Of a stretch of DNA of 64,000 bases, positions 54,201 through 63,762 are shown piece after piece; within the stretch, counting starts at the first letter, position 1; every line of letters begins with the position of its first letter. The notes below the pieces were generated by a model, which made no database searches, was not told where the DNA came from, and worked only from the letters and a program-made list of their open reading frames with translations. Source of the DNA: Flavobacteria bacterium BAL38 (GTDB taxonomy: Bacteria; Bacteroidota; Bacteroidia; Flavobacteriales; Flavobacteriaceae); the NCBI GenBank assembly GCA_000169355.1, contig AAXX01000007.1, positions 1-64,000 of the forward strand, given 5' to 3'. The translations under genes and the position numbers were made by a program.

Positions 54201-54820
54201 CTGAACTTATTTCAATGTATTTGGGAAATAATGAATTTGCCAATGCACCACTTGTAGAAAAACGAATTGATACTATAACTAAAGAAATTGATAGAATTGT
54301 AGAACTTATGGATGCCGTTTTAACTATTTCAAAAGATGATGCAGATAAAACAAGTTATAATCCTGTTGTTTGTAATTTAAAAGAAATTTGTTTAGATGTA
54401 ATAGAAACTAGTTTTTCACATCAAAAAGGAGATAGAAAAGTAGAAATTAAGTTTGATGATTCCTTAGTTGAAATCTTTGCAGACATCAATCTTATTAAAT
54501 ACACACTATTCAATGTATTAAGCAATGCATTTAAATACTCAGTAGGATTTGGAAATGTAAAATTGAACCTTTTTACAAATCAAAATGAGGTTTTTGTAGA
54601 AATAATTGATAATGGAATTGGTATTCCAGAAGAAGATCAGCCTAAGTTATTTAATACTTTTTATAGAGCTAGTAATTCAAATGGTATTCAAGGTACCGGA
54701 TTAGGTTTATACATTATTAAAACTTTTACAGAAAAAAATTCAGGAAATGTTAAATTAGAAAGTCAATTAGGAAAAGGAACAAAAGTAACATTACAATTTC
54801 CTCTTAACGACAAAGAATAA
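51275..54820 (+). CDS. Soluble multi-PAS sensor histidine kinase
   Basis: An 1181-residue protein with no membrane segment. Domains in order: GAF-like region (about 20-150), six PAS/PAC units (roughly 165-285, 290-410, 413-545, 548-675, 676-800 and 815-940), a HisKA domain with phospho-acceptor H963 (SHEFRTPM), and HATPase_c with N box (NVLSNAFKYS, about 1080), DNGIGIP and GTGLGL (about 1111 and 1141). Several PAS units end in DIT, typical of S-box PAC ends. It would sense a cytoplasmic signal. A response regulator gene follows at 8 bp. The start may also be the ATG at 51287. Confidence 0.9.
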   Translation: MIKTMSRIHDKESKIHSIDLVSLEDSFASILTYLKDECNIAFALFSLEIENSPFIIKKGDFDLNSISIKIDEYSEKVTQQNKSYNIVEKITKEVTLLAIYPIKTEENTVIGTLSLLHFESKIFTSSELKLIEFALNQIQYLLKVFFKNIKLSKELNNLFNKFDSFAKNSKEIFYELNQSGEILYISESWESGTGYTISEVLGKNTAEHIHPDDVEKVAFFLSKLELNQKSEESITYRIQHKNGHYIWHSSDVKLVERDGKLFYIGNCRDVTDFIEAQEEISNQKEFYGKILDRLPIDLGVWDENHRYMFLNREAIKNDELRNFIIGKDDFDYAKHTGRDDAFAKSRREKFLRALKTKEIVEWEDTIIAQNGVKVFYTRKFVPIYNEEGKFDLMTGYGIDITESKKINEEILKSRQLITNVIQNAAVGIIVQGPKSEFLEYNKSACEMLGLTEDQMLGKSSFDPHWKVVHLDGTEFKAEEHPVPQAIRKLIPINNILMGVHRPISNDLVWLLVDAIPVFGDTGELVYVICTFNDITARKKAEDALIESNERFKYVSEATSDALWDWNIITNEIFVGESYSLLFGYQFKNNIIPGEFCENLVHPDDKFEYESSIENAFADEKQKWSYEYRYLKADGTYAVVSDKAIIKYDTLGNPIRMIGAMQDITQEKLLKHELQQSEERFKGAFNNSSFGSALVNINGNWIVVNKRMTEILGYTKEEFKKLTFQEFTFHEDLKIDLAYKKQLDDGIISSFQFEKRFIHKDQSLVWVHLSVSTVKNSQGKVQHYVAQVVDISERKRMEEENRILIEENNRNKAQQLIDAKNWYRLLADNTIDLVCLHNLDTTFKYISPSVKVLLGYSPEDLIGKFPQDFIHPEDLDKFKNQIGNIIQEDKRISEQVRLKNSNGQYFWFETNATLVFENNLPVSFQSSSRDITQRKNAEQIIENTLIQERQLNELRTNLVSTISHEFRTPMTTIRTSAELISMYLGNNEFANAPLVEKRIDTITKEIDRIVELMDAVLTISKDDADKTSYNPVVCNLKEICLDVIETSFSHQKGDRKVEIKFDDSLVEIFADINLIKYTLFNVLSNAFKYSVGFGNVKLNLFTNQNEVFVEIIDNGIGIPEEDQPKLFNTFYRASNSNGIQGTGLGLYIIKTFTEKNSGNVKLESQLGKGTKVTLQFPLNDKE

Positions 54821-54828
54821 TTACATTT

Positions 54829-55194
54829 ATGAAAAAAATATTAATTATTGATGATGAAGTTAATCTAAGGGAAACTATAGCCGAAATGTTAATTTATTTA
54901 GGTTGCGAAGTATTTTTAGCACAGGATGGAGCAGAAGGTTTGCAAAAAATAAGAGAGATTGTTCCCGATATTATAATTTGCGACGTTATGATGCCTAACT
55001 TAGATGGATATGGATTTATGCAACAACATATAATTTCTGATTATGCTCAAATTCCTGTTATTTTACTTTCAGCAAAAGTTGAACAAAAAGATGAAGAGTA
55101 TGGATTGAGTTTAGGGGTAAAAGCATATATTAGAAAGCCTTTTACATTTAAAGAATTAGTAGGGAAAATTGAATTGTATTTGAATACATCTTAA
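54829..55194 (+). CDS. Receiver-only response regulator
   Basis: A 121-residue CheY-like receiver with the phospho-acceptor D52 (CDVMMPNLDG), acidic pair D8/D9 and K103 (RKPF). No output domain follows, so it cannot bind DNA itself. It is probably the partner of the multi-PAS kinase and passes the phosphate on or acts by protein contact. Confidence 0.92.
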   Translation: MKKILIIDDEVNLRETIAEMLIYLGCEVFLAQDGAEGLQKIREIVPDIIICDVMMPNLDGYGFMQQHIISDYAQIPVILLSAKVEQKDEEYGLSLGVKAYIRKPFTFKELVGKIELYLNTS

Positions 55195-55368
55195 TTTAAA
55201 ATTCAGGTTTATTACTAATTCTTATTACTTTATTTAGAACAGGATGAATAAACAGTAAGCTTTCGGCATGTAAATACAATCTGTCGGCTTTTTAATTTAA
55301 TTAATGGGAAAATATTTTTATAGAATAAATATTAATTAAATTTACAGAAGTTTAAACTATTATTTTTT

Positions 55369-56649
55369 ATGCAATATAAAACGTTTTATTTAATAGTATT
55401 ATTTGGCACCTCTTTATTAAGTGGATTCTATTTGTTTTATTTATGGATGATAAGAAAAAAAACAAAAAATTCCTTTTTAAAGGAGTCAAATATAGCATTA
55501 ATATTAATTTCGATTAGTTTTTTTCATAGAGCATTTATTGTTGGAAATAAATTATTTGACATTCAGGATTTCAGTCTTGATTATGTTGTTGTAGATAGAA
55601 TGATTTCCTCGGTAAGTAACTTAATTTTTTTACTAAGTATATCTTATTTTCCATTATTAAATGAAGAAAATAGATTGACTATATTGATAAAACAGCGCGA
55701 AAAATGGTTTGCAATAGTTTTTATTGTATTTATTTCGATCATTTCAATTTTTACATTTTTAGACAAGTTTTATGAAACTTTTGGAACATTGTCAAGGATA
55801 ATAATAGTTATTTTAGATGCTTTAGTTTCAATTTTTTGTATTTTATTGTTAGGTTATATTATGAAGCTTTCTTTATCTGGATTTAAGTTAAGTTCAGTTG
55901 TTTTGAAATTTATAATGTTTAGTTTTATTTTGTTTTCAACAACTCAAATCATTTTGCCCTTATCAAAGGTTTTACCAGAATTATTATACCACCTTTATCC
56001 AATATTTTTAGCTTTATTTCTAGTTTTTTATTTTGGGTTTGTTATTTCATTCTTTTTATATTTTTTATCGCTAGAGTATTTAATTTCAGCCATTCAAGTC
56101 CAAGAAGACAATGTAAATTTTCAAAATGAAAAATCAGAAATTCATGTCATATCTATTAAGTCGATTGAAATTGGATTTCAAAATAAATTAAATTCATATT
56201 TAAAAGTTCAATTGGAGTTATCTAATTTAGAGATTGAAACGGTTACTATAAATAATAACAAAATTTTGCATCCTTTTTTATATTGGATACTTTTTTCAAT
56301 CTCAAAAAGAAATAATATTTCACTATTTAATAATGATATTTCTGTTGCTAAATTCAGAATGATAGAATATTTAAATAGATATTCAACATATAAGATTACG
56401 CAAGAATTATTGTTTTCTAATGATAATGGAGAATATTCATTGTTAATTAATTCAGATAACATTATTATTAATGATAAAGATATTATTGGTTCCAAAAAAT
56501 CGTTTTCAGAGATTGTTATAAAATATGCAGAATGTTATATTTCTAAATATGATGCTATAAGTAATAATAATTCCAAATTAAAATCTGAGAAAATTAAATT
56601 TTTTAAAGAAAACACTATGCTTTTGATTGAAAATTTATTAAAATTTTAA
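55369..56649 (+). CDS. Multi-spanning membrane protein with C-terminal soluble domain, unrecognised
   Basis: A 426-residue protein. The N-terminal 240 residues contain about seven hydrophobic helices; the last 190 residues are polar, rich in N, I and K, and would lie in the cytoplasm. The layout resembles membrane sensors in which a 7TM module precedes a signalling domain, but I see no HisKA, GGDEF or helix-turn-helix motif. The codon use is extremely A+T-rich. It lies after the kinase and receiver genes, with a 174-bp gap. Function unknown; a sensory link is inference. Confidence 0.7.
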   Translation: MQYKTFYLIVLFGTSLLSGFYLFYLWMIRKKTKNSFLKESNIALILISISFFHRAFIVGNKLFDIQDFSLDYVVVDRMISSVSNLIFLLSISYFPLLNEENRLTILIKQREKWFAIVFIVFISIISIFTFLDKFYETFGTLSRIIIVILDALVSIFCILLLGYIMKLSLSGFKLSSVVLKFIMFSFILFSTTQIILPLSKVLPELLYHLYPIFLALFLVFYFGFVISFFLYFLSLEYLISAIQVQEDNVNFQNEKSEIHVISIKSIEIGFQNKLNSYLKVQLELSNLEIETVTINNNKILHPFLYWILFSISKRNNISLFNNDISVAKFRMIEYLNRYSTYKITQELLFSNDNGEYSLLINSDNIIINDKDIIGSKKSFSEIVIKYAECYISKYDAISNNNSKLKSEKIKFFKENTMLLIENLLKF

Positions 56650-56748
56650 ATTCTTTGTATTTGATTTTATTTTGTTAAGTAATTGATAATTAAAATTTTA
56701 ATAATTACAAAAAATTACATTTAATTATATCTAATCATTTTTTTTAAT

Positions 56749-56810
56749 TTTTCTTAACCATAAAGATACATTTGATAGTCATCAAAAATCTATCTTTATG
56801 GTTAAGAAAA
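56749..56810 (+). promoter_or_regulatory. Long inverted repeat over the start codon of the T9SS surface protein gene
   Basis: Perfect 20-bp arms at 56749-56768 and 56791-56810, with a second 6-bp stem (56771-56776 and 56781-56786) inside the loop. The ATG at 56798-56800 lies within the right arm. If transcribed from upstream, the start codon would be buried in a stable hairpin. TATCTTTA at the right-arm start also resembles a -7 box. Confidence 0.7.
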
Positions 56811-59800
56811 TTATTTTTGCTTTTCTACTTTTCCCCTTATTCCTTTTTTCTCAAACATTTACAAACAGTGTAGTTGAACCTGCAGGATCATGGAATGCGT
56901 CATTGACAAAAACAATTACAGTTTCTGGATTACCAATTCTTCAAAACGGTGTTTTTGAGCTAAATCAAGTTAATTTGCATTTAGGTGATGATGCAAATAC
57001 TAGAAATTATAGTAGTTACAGAATTGTTTTACAGAAAGGTGCTTTAGTTATCGAATTAGTAGCTACTAATGGACTTCCAAATTCCATAATTCGACAAATA
57101 GATACTAAATTTAGATACAATAATGTTTTAAAACGATTATTTGAGCATGGAGGTACAACTCAGCCTTTTCATATAGGCTATTATCGTTCTCAAGATGATT
57201 TTTCCGCTTTTAATGGAATTGATCCAAATGGAGATTGGACAATTACTATAACCGAATCTTCAGTTTCATCGGGTGGAAAGTTTAACAAAATTGATTTAGT
57301 TTTTGGTGTTCCGTTAAGCATAAATTCACAAATTTCTACTACAACATACGATTCTTGTTCCTCGCCTTTATGTGTTAGTTCTAACGAAATTACAATTGCT
57401 ACTAATGATGGTTTTACTCCTCAAGTATCAGATATGTTTAATGGAAATACCACAGGTTGTAGTTGGAATGCAGCTCAAAATAATTCTTCGTGGTTTCGAT
57501 TTACGGCTACTCAAACAAGTGCTAAAATAACAATTTCCGGAATTTCAGGAAATATACAAATTCTTGGTATTTCTCCTGGTTCAGATAATAACATTTGTAC
57601 ACCGGCTGATAATGTAGTTATTACAGGTGGTTGTCCAGACGATGTTTTAAATGATTCTTATTTTTCGCCTCAATACCTTAATGGCTCAACTAGAAATAAT
57701 CAACTGAATTTATCGGGATTAGTTACTGGACAAGATTATTATTTTTTAGTTGATGGAACCGGTGGTGCAATTTCACCATTTTATATAGAAATAGAAGGAG
57801 CTAATCAGTCTTGTAACTGTTTTGTAGATACCCCGGTTGTAAATACAACTCCTGCAAGTTGTTCATCAAATAGCATAAGTACTATTTTTAATTATGATGC
57901 ATTATTGAATTATACTTTTAGTCCTGTGGGACCAACAATTGGAGTTGGTGGTGTTATATCAAATATCAACACAGGTGTAAATTATACTTTAATAGCTTCA
58001 AATGGTAGTTGTTCTTCTACTTCTTCAGCTTCATTTAGTTATTTTGATCAGTTGCTAGTTCAACCAGAACCCACTATTAATTCGGTAGCGGCTAATTGTT
58101 CATCAGCAGGAAGTTCAACCATATCAAATTATGATGCATCAAATACCTACACATTTACCCCAGTTGGTCCAACAGTAGGAGCAGCAGGAGTAATTTCTGG
58201 AATGACTGTTGGCATAAGTTATACGGTAACAGCAACTAATGGAAGTTGTATTTCATTAGCATCAGCAAGTTTTAGTAATGCAGCACAATTATCAACACCT
58301 ACAGTACCAACTATTACTTCAGTAGCTGCTAGTTGTTCATCAGCAGGAAGTTCAACCATATCGAATTATGATGCCTCAAATACCTACACATTTACTCCAG
58401 CAGGTCCAATAGTTGGAGCAGGAGGAGTAATTTCAGTTATGACCATCGGAACAAGTTATACAGTAACTGCAACCAACGGAGGATGTACATCATTAGCTTC
58501 ATTAAGTTTTAGTAATGCATCACAATTATCAACACCTGCAGTACCAACTATTACTTCAGTAGCAGCTAGTTGTTTATCAGCAGGAAGTTCAACCATATCA
58601 AATTATGATGTATCAAATACCTACACATTTACTCCAGCAGGCCCAATAGTTGGAGCAGGAGGAGTAATTTCAAGTATGACCATCGGAACAAGTTATACAG
58701 TTATAGCTGCTATTGGCGGATGTTCTTCATTAGCTTCAGTTAATTTTAGTAATAGTGCGCAATTACCTCCTTTGCAAGGAACAATTTCTGGTACAAATAA
58801 TTCTACATGTTCTGTTTCTCCTATTTGTGTCCCAACAGGAACTAACGTTGTTATTAATGAAGTTATGCATTGGCCATCGGGTGGACAAGGTTTAATAGGT
58901 ACAGGGAGAGAATATATTGAATTATATAATCCAACATGTTCTCCAATTGATATTTCTTGTTTCATTTTAGGAACTCGATCTGCTCCAGATTCTAATCCTA
59001 CCGGACCTTTACAAACAGGAGGGAGTATTATTATTCCATCAGGAACAATTTTACATCCAAAATCTCATTATGTAATAGGTACAAGTTCAACTTCTTCTAA
59101 TCTTTTATCGGTTGATTTCAAAACAGATTTGAATTTATCCAATTATTGTTCGACAGGTAATTTTGTGATGCCTAATGGAGATGGATGGTTGGCTTTGTAT
59201 AATTCTTCAGGTACAGCAATTGATGCTTTATATTGGACAGTAGGTGTAAATCAATCAACTAAAATCACAACACCTGATGATGATTTTAATGATAGACCTT
59301 GTATTCCTAGCTCTGTAGGTTCTTGTACAACAACGGGTATTACACTTCTTTCTGCTAGTGAAATATATATTTTTAATCCTATATTGATGAATTATGTAGG
59401 AATTTCAACTCCAAATCCTTTAGCTCCAACAAATCTAACATTTAGTCGTATTCCAGACGGTGGAGTTTGGCAAGGTCAAACTGTAGGTACCATCGATACT
59501 AATAATTGCAATAATGGGGTGTGTGACACTAATGCTGTTTCTTCATGTGATGGAACTGCAACTGTAACACCAATTAATGGTATTGGTCCATTTAATTATT
59601 TATGGAACACAGCAGCCGGTAATCAAATTACTCAAACAGCTACAGGACTTTGTGCGGGTGATTATTCTGTCATAGTAACTGATACGGCAAATGGTTGTCA
59701 ACAAACTTTTAATGTTACCATTTCTAATAATCCGCTCAATACTCCAACGATCAACTCAGTAACGGCAACTTGTTCATCAGATGGAAGTTCAATAATATCA

Positions 59801-60919
59801 AATTATGATGCATCAAATACCTATGTATTCACACCAGCAGGTCCAATAGTAGGCGCAGCAGGAGTAATCACAGGAATGATTGTCGGAACAAGTTATTCGG
59901 TAATAGCAACTAATGGAAGTTGTATTTCATTAGCATCAGCAAGTTTTAGTAATGCAGCACAATTATCAACACCTACAGTACCAACTATTACTTCAGTAGC
60001 TGCTAGTTGTTCATCAGCAGGAAGTTCAACCATATCGAATTATGATGCCTCAAATACTTACACATTTACTCCAGCAGGTCCAATAGTTGGAGCAGGAGGA
60101 GTAATTTCAGTTATGACCATCGGAACAAGTTATACAGTAACTGCAACCAACGGAGGATGTACATCATTAGCTTCATTAAGTTTTAGTATTGCAGCACAAT
60201 TATCAACACCTGTAGTACCAACTATTACTTCAGTAGCAGCTAGTTGTTTATCAGCAGGAAGTTCAACCATATCGAATTACGATGTATCAAATACCTACAC
60301 ATTCTCCCCAGCAGGTCCATCTGTAGGTGCAACAGGAGTAATATCAGGTATGACCGTTGGAACAATTTATACAGTTACAGCTACAAATGGCGGATGTACT
60401 TCTTTATCATCGGTTAGTTTCAGTATTGCAGCTCAATTAGAGTCTCCAATCGTATCAATCACTCATGGATGTAATGGAATTAGTTATGAATTAAGTGCAA
60501 TTGTAGAATCGGGTGTTGCTACATATGAATGGTTTAATAGTTCTCTGGTTTCTTTAGGTAGTACGCCAACAATTTCGATTACAAATCCAGATACTTATGA
60601 AGTTAGAGTAAGTTTAAATGGATGTTCGGTGAGTGATTTTGTGACTATTGACGATGCATTTTGTATGATTCCAAAAGGTATTTCGCCAAATAATGATGGT
60701 GATAATGATAGTTGGGATCTTTCGAATTTAAATGTTGAGAAAGCCCAAATCTTTAATCGCTATGGAGTGGAGATTTATAGTAAGAATAATTACACAGATG
60801 AGTGGGATGGAAGAACAGATTCAGGAGAAGAATTACCTACAGCGACTTATTATTATGTTCTTACATTTTCAAATGGCACAGTAAAAACGGGATGGGTTTA
60901 TTTAAATAGAGTAAATTAA
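56798..60919 (+). CDS. Large T9SS-secreted repeat protein with gliding motility-associated C-terminal domain
   Basis: A 1373-residue protein with signal peptide (residues 1-19). A P-domain-like region (about 20-175, with [10 protein letters not shown]) is followed by a beta-rich domain (about 185-345), then four repeats of about 79 residues (about 349-657), a lamin-tail domain (about 678-905, [11 protein letters not shown]), an SprB-like repeat (about 908-978), and three more repeats (about 985-1213). The end is a type B T9SS sorting domain ([14 protein letters not shown]). It is probably anchored to or released from the cell surface. PorP/SprF and an OmpA protein follow in one cluster. Confidence 0.9.
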   Translation: MVKKIIFAFLLFPLFLFSQTFTNSVVEPAGSWNASLTKTITVSGLPILQNGVFELNQVNLHLGDDANTRNYSSYRIVLQKGALVIELVATNGLPNSIIRQIDTKFRYNNVLKRLFEHGGTTQPFHIGYYRSQDDFSAFNGIDPNGDWTITITESSVSSGGKFNKIDLVFGVPLSINSQISTTTYDSCSSPLCVSSNEITIATNDGFTPQVSDMFNGNTTGCSWNAAQNNSSWFRFTATQTSAKITISGISGNIQILGISPGSDNNICTPADNVVITGGCPDDVLNDSYFSPQYLNGSTRNNQLNLSGLVTGQDYYFLVDGTGGAISPFYIEIEGANQSCNCFVDTPVVNTTPASCSSNSISTIFNYDALLNYTFSPVGPTIGVGGVISNINTGVNYTLIASNGSCSSTSSASFSYFDQLLVQPEPTINSVAANCSSAGSSTISNYDASNTYTFTPVGPTVGAAGVISGMTVGISYTVTATNGSCISLASASFSNAAQLSTPTVPTITSVAASCSSAGSSTISNYDASNTYTFTPAGPIVGAGGVISVMTIGTSYTVTATNGGCTSLASLSFSNASQLSTPAVPTITSVAASCLSAGSSTISNYDVSNTYTFTPAGPIVGAGGVISSMTIGTSYTVIAAIGGCSSLASVNFSNSAQLPPLQGTISGTNNSTCSVSPICVPTGTNVVINEVMHWPSGGQGLIGTGREYIELYNPTCSPIDISCFILGTRSAPDSNPTGPLQTGGSIIIPSGTILHPKSHYVIGTSSTSSNLLSVDFKTDLNLSNYCSTGNFVMPNGDGWLALYNSSGTAIDALYWTVGVNQSTKITTPDDDFNDRPCIPSSVGSCTTTGITLLSASEIYIFNPILMNYVGISTPNPLAPTNLTFSRIPDGGVWQGQTVGTIDTNNCNNGVCDTNAVSSCDGTATVTPINGIGPFNYLWNTAAGNQITQTATGLCAGDYSVIVTDTANGCQQTFNVTISNNPLNTPTINSVTATCSSDGSSIISNYDASNTYVFTPAGPIVGAAGVITGMIVGTSYSVIATNGSCISLASASFSNAAQLSTPTVPTITSVAASCSSAGSSTISNYDASNTYTFTPAGPIVGAGGVISVMTIGTSYTVTATNGGCTSLASLSFSIAAQLSTPVVPTITSVAASCLSAGSSTISNYDVSNTYTFSPAGPSVGATGVISGMTVGTIYTVTATNGGCTSLSSVSFSIAAQLESPIVSITHGCNGISYELSAIVESGVATYEWFNSSLVSLGSTPTISITNPDTYEVRVSLNGCSVSDFVTIDDAFCMIPKGISPNNDGDNDSWDLSNLNVEKAQIFNRYGVEIYSKNNYTDEWDGRTDSGEELPTATYYYVLTFSNGTVKTGWVYLNRVN
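57841..58766 (+). repeat. Four tandem ~79-residue repeats inside the T9SS protein
   Basis: Repeats begin near 57841, 58078, 58313 and 58550. Each has a conserved core SSTISNYD, then [16 protein letters not shown] and [13 protein letters not shown] segments with paired cysteines. The first copy is the most diverged. Confidence 0.85.
59752..60436 (+). repeat. Three tandem ~79-residue repeats, second block
   Basis: Repeats begin near 59752, 59987 and 60224. Positions 59905-60314 are nearly identical to 58231-58640 in the first block (about nine or ten differences in 410 bp). Confidence 0.85.
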
Positions 60920-60930
60920 AAGCAAGTAAG

Positions 60931-61860
60931 ATGAAAAATAGAATTATTCAAGTTGTTATTTTATTTATAGGTGTAGTTGCTTTTGCACAACAAGATCCCC
61001 ATTACACACAATACATGTATAATATGAGTGTAATGAATCCGGCCTATGCGGGTAGTAAAGATAATTTATCTATGGGATTATTATACAGAAAGCAGTGGGT
61101 TGAGATAGAGGATGCTCCTACTACAGGTACCTTTTTTGGTCACGCTCCAGTTGGCAAGAATGTAGGATTAGGTTTGAGTTTTATATCAGACAAGATTGGT
61201 CCTGTTGAGGAGAACAATGTTTATGGTGATTTTTCGTATACATTAAATTTAGGAGGCGAACATAAGTTGGCCTTTGGATTAAAAATGGGATTAACTTTTC
61301 ATAATGTAGGATTGTATAGTGATATTAATTACACATTACCACAACCTACCGATCCTGCTTTTAGTGAAGATATTAGCAATACCTATTTTAATTTAGGATC
61401 AGGATTTTTCTATTATACCAATAAGTACTATTTAGGATTATCGGTTCCTAATATGTTAAAGTCGAAACACTTAGATATTCAACGCACTGGAGATGAGTTA
61501 GAGTTTGGCTCAGAGGTGTCGCATTATTTTTTAACAGGAGGATATGTTTTTGATATTAATGAAACCGTAAAGTTCAAGCCATTTTTCATGATGAAATCGG
61601 CCTTTGGCGCACCAACATCATTAGATTTATCGGCTAATTTTTTATTCAATCAGAAATTTGAGGTAGGAGGAACGTATCGTTTACAAGATAGTTTTGGAGC
61701 GATGCTAAATTATGCAGTAACGCCATCAATTAAGATAGGTTATGCATATGATCATATCGTTTCGGATTTGAAAGTAACAACGCCATCTTCTCACGAGTTA
61801 ATATTGTTGTTTGATTTGAATTTTCCAAAGAAAGTATCAAGTTCACCAAGATTCTTCTAA
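60931..61860 (+). CDS. Type IX secretion system membrane protein PorP/SprF
   Basis: A 309-residue outer membrane beta-barrel with signal peptide (residues 1-19). The start of the mature protein, QQDPHYTQYMYNMSVMNPAYAG, is the family hallmark. PorP/SprF proteins are needed for the export or surface attachment of particular T9SS type B cargo. It lies 11 bp after the large repeat protein and probably handles it, as is common for paired genes in Flavobacteriia. Confidence 0.93.
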   Translation: MKNRIIQVVILFIGVVAFAQQDPHYTQYMYNMSVMNPAYAGSKDNLSMGLLYRKQWVEIEDAPTTGTFFGHAPVGKNVGLGLSFISDKIGPVEENNVYGDFSYTLNLGGEHKLAFGLKMGLTFHNVGLYSDINYTLPQPTDPAFSEDISNTYFNLGSGFFYYTNKYYLGLSVPNMLKSKHLDIQRTGDELEFGSEVSHYFLTGGYVFDINETVKFKPFFMMKSAFGAPTSLDLSANFLFNQKFEVGGTYRLQDSFGAMLNYAVTPSIKIGYAYDHIVSDLKVTTPSSHELILLFDLNFPKKVSSSPRFF

Positions 61861-61880
61861 CCTAAACCGACCAAAGTACA

Positions 61881-63746
61881 ATGAGAAAATTATATGTTAC
61901 ATTAAGTTTTGTGATGGTAAGTGGAATGCTTAGTGCACAAAACCAATATACCAAAACAGCAGATAAGTTATTCGATAGATACGAATATGTTGATGCTGCA
62001 AAAGAATATTTAAAACTAGCAGAAGGCAGTAAAGCTGATAACTATGTTTATAAACAATTAGCAGAGAGTTATTACAATGTATTCAATACCAAAGAAGCAG
62101 TAAAATGGTATGCTAAAGTAGTAGAGCAGAAGCAAGATGCGGAAACGTATTACAAATACGCTCAAATGCTAAAAGCCGAAGGAAACTTCAACGAATCAGA
62201 CAAACAAATGCAACAGTTTGCACAATTGGCACCTAACGACCAAAGAGCTAAAACATTTGTAAGTAAACCAAATTATCTACCAGAACTACAAGGACAAACC
62301 AAATTATATGATGTAGCAAAATCAGATGTAAGTAGTGATAAAACCGATTTTGGAGCTGTACTTACCAATGATAACAATGTGTATTTTGCAAGTGCTAGAA
62401 ACACCTCAAAAAGAAACAGCAACTTCAACGAAGAGCCCTATTTAGATATCTACAAAGCCACTTACAACGCAAATGGAACCATTAGCGATGCGGTAGCGGT
62501 AGACAACTTAAACACCAAATGGCACGATGGACCAGCAAGTATTACAAGCGATGGAAACACGATGTACTACGGTAGCGAGAGTTTCAATGAAAAGGAATAT
62601 GTAAAAGATAAAGCTAAGAAATCAAAATTTGGTAAAATTTACCTTTATAAAGCAACCAAAGAAGGCGATAAGTGGGTAAACAGCAAACCACTTCCGTTTA
62701 ACAATAAAGCGTATGATGTAAGAAATCCAAGCATTAGCAAAGATGGAAAAACCTTATACTTCTCATCAAATATGCCTGGCGGTTTTGGAGGTGAGGACAT
62801 CTGGAAAGTATCTGTAAACGGAGACGAATATGGCACACCAGAAAACTTAGGTGCAAAAGTAAATACGGAAGCCAATGAGAGTTTTCCATTTATAACCGAA
62901 GACAATATTTTGTTTTTCTCTTCCAACGGAAAAACAGGTTTTGGTGGATTGGATGTATTTAAGATGGATTTAAACAAAGGTACAGAAGCAATCAATGTAG
63001 GAGAACCAGTAAACACATCAAAAGACGACTTTGCATTCACTTATAATACAACAAAGAAAGTTGGATTCTTTTCGAGTAATAGAGACGGTAACGATGATAT
63101 CTTTAAAGCAGATCCGATTTGTAAAGTACAAGCTTTAGTAAGAGTAAAAGACGCAAAAACAGGTAATGTTATTGAAGGCGCTACAGTTATGTTAGTGGAT
63201 GAAAAGCAAACAACAATTACAAATCAATCAACAGCTTCTAATGGAGAAACATTAAGCGGTGTATTATGTAATACAGCTTATAGTGCACAAGTTTCAAAGC
63301 AAGGATATGAGAGTGGAGTATTTGAAGTAGCAAAAGCAGAGAATGATCAAGTTGTTGTAGAAGCCTTGTTGAATCCAATTATGCCAATCATCACAGAGAA
63401 AGAAGTGATATTACAGCCAATTTATTTTGAATACGACAAAAGCAATATTACAGCAGATGGAGCGGCAGAGTTGAATAAATTAATAATAGTAATGAACGAA
63501 AATCCAAACATGATCATCTTCGCCAAATCGCATACCGATAGTCGAGGAAGTGATAAGTACAACATGAAATTATCAGATCGTAGAGCAAAAGCTACAGTTC
63601 AATACTTATTAAGCAAAGGCATAGCAAAAGAAAGAATCTCAGGACAAGGATTTGGAGAAAGTGAACCAAAAGTAGCTTGCAAATCATGTACAGAAGAAGA
63701 GCATGCACAAAACAGAAGAAGTGAATTCTTAATTGTTAAGAAATAA
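61881..63746 (+). CDS. OmpA family protein with TPR and PD40 repeats
   Basis: A 621-residue protein with signal peptide (residues 1-20). TPR-like helices (about 25-115) precede WD40-like PD40 repeats (about 150-390, with ISKDGKTLYFSS), a carboxypeptidase-regulatory-like domain (about 415-490) and a C-terminal OmpA domain (about 510-620, KSHTDSRGSDKYN). It resembles PorE-type periplasmic proteins that tether T9SS parts to peptidoglycan. It follows porP by 20 bp and is probably co-transcribed. Confidence 0.9.
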   Translation: MRKLYVTLSFVMVSGMLSAQNQYTKTADKLFDRYEYVDAAKEYLKLAEGSKADNYVYKQLAESYYNVFNTKEAVKWYAKVVEQKQDAETYYKYAQMLKAEGNFNESDKQMQQFAQLAPNDQRAKTFVSKPNYLPELQGQTKLYDVAKSDVSSDKTDFGAVLTNDNNVYFASARNTSKRNSNFNEEPYLDIYKATYNANGTISDAVAVDNLNTKWHDGPASITSDGNTMYYGSESFNEKEYVKDKAKKSKFGKIYLYKATKEGDKWVNSKPLPFNNKAYDVRNPSISKDGKTLYFSSNMPGGFGGEDIWKVSVNGDEYGTPENLGAKVNTEANESFPFITEDNILFFSSNGKTGFGGLDVFKMDLNKGTEAINVGEPVNTSKDDFAFTYNTTKKVGFFSSNRDGNDDIFKADPICKVQALVRVKDAKTGNVIEGATVMLVDEKQTTITNQSTASNGETLSGVLCNTAYSAQVSKQGYESGVFEVAKAENDQVVVEALLNPIMPIITEKEVILQPIYFEYDKSNITADGAAELNKLIIVMNENPNMIIFAKSHTDSRGSDKYNMKLSDRRAKATVQYLLSKGIAKERISGQGFGESEPKVACKSCTEEEHAQNRRSEFLIVKK

Positions 63747-63762
63747 ATCAATTAAATATAAG

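Noticed and set aside
58078..60436. Diversity-generating retroelement using the T9SS repeats, given four-helix-bundle (Avd-like) genes in the window
   Set aside because: No reverse transcriptase gene is present, and the differences between repeat copies are not focused on adenines.
62645..63040. Antisense open frame of 131 codons within the OmpA/PD40 gene
   Set aside because: Shadow of a well-supported gene; no recognisable protein features.
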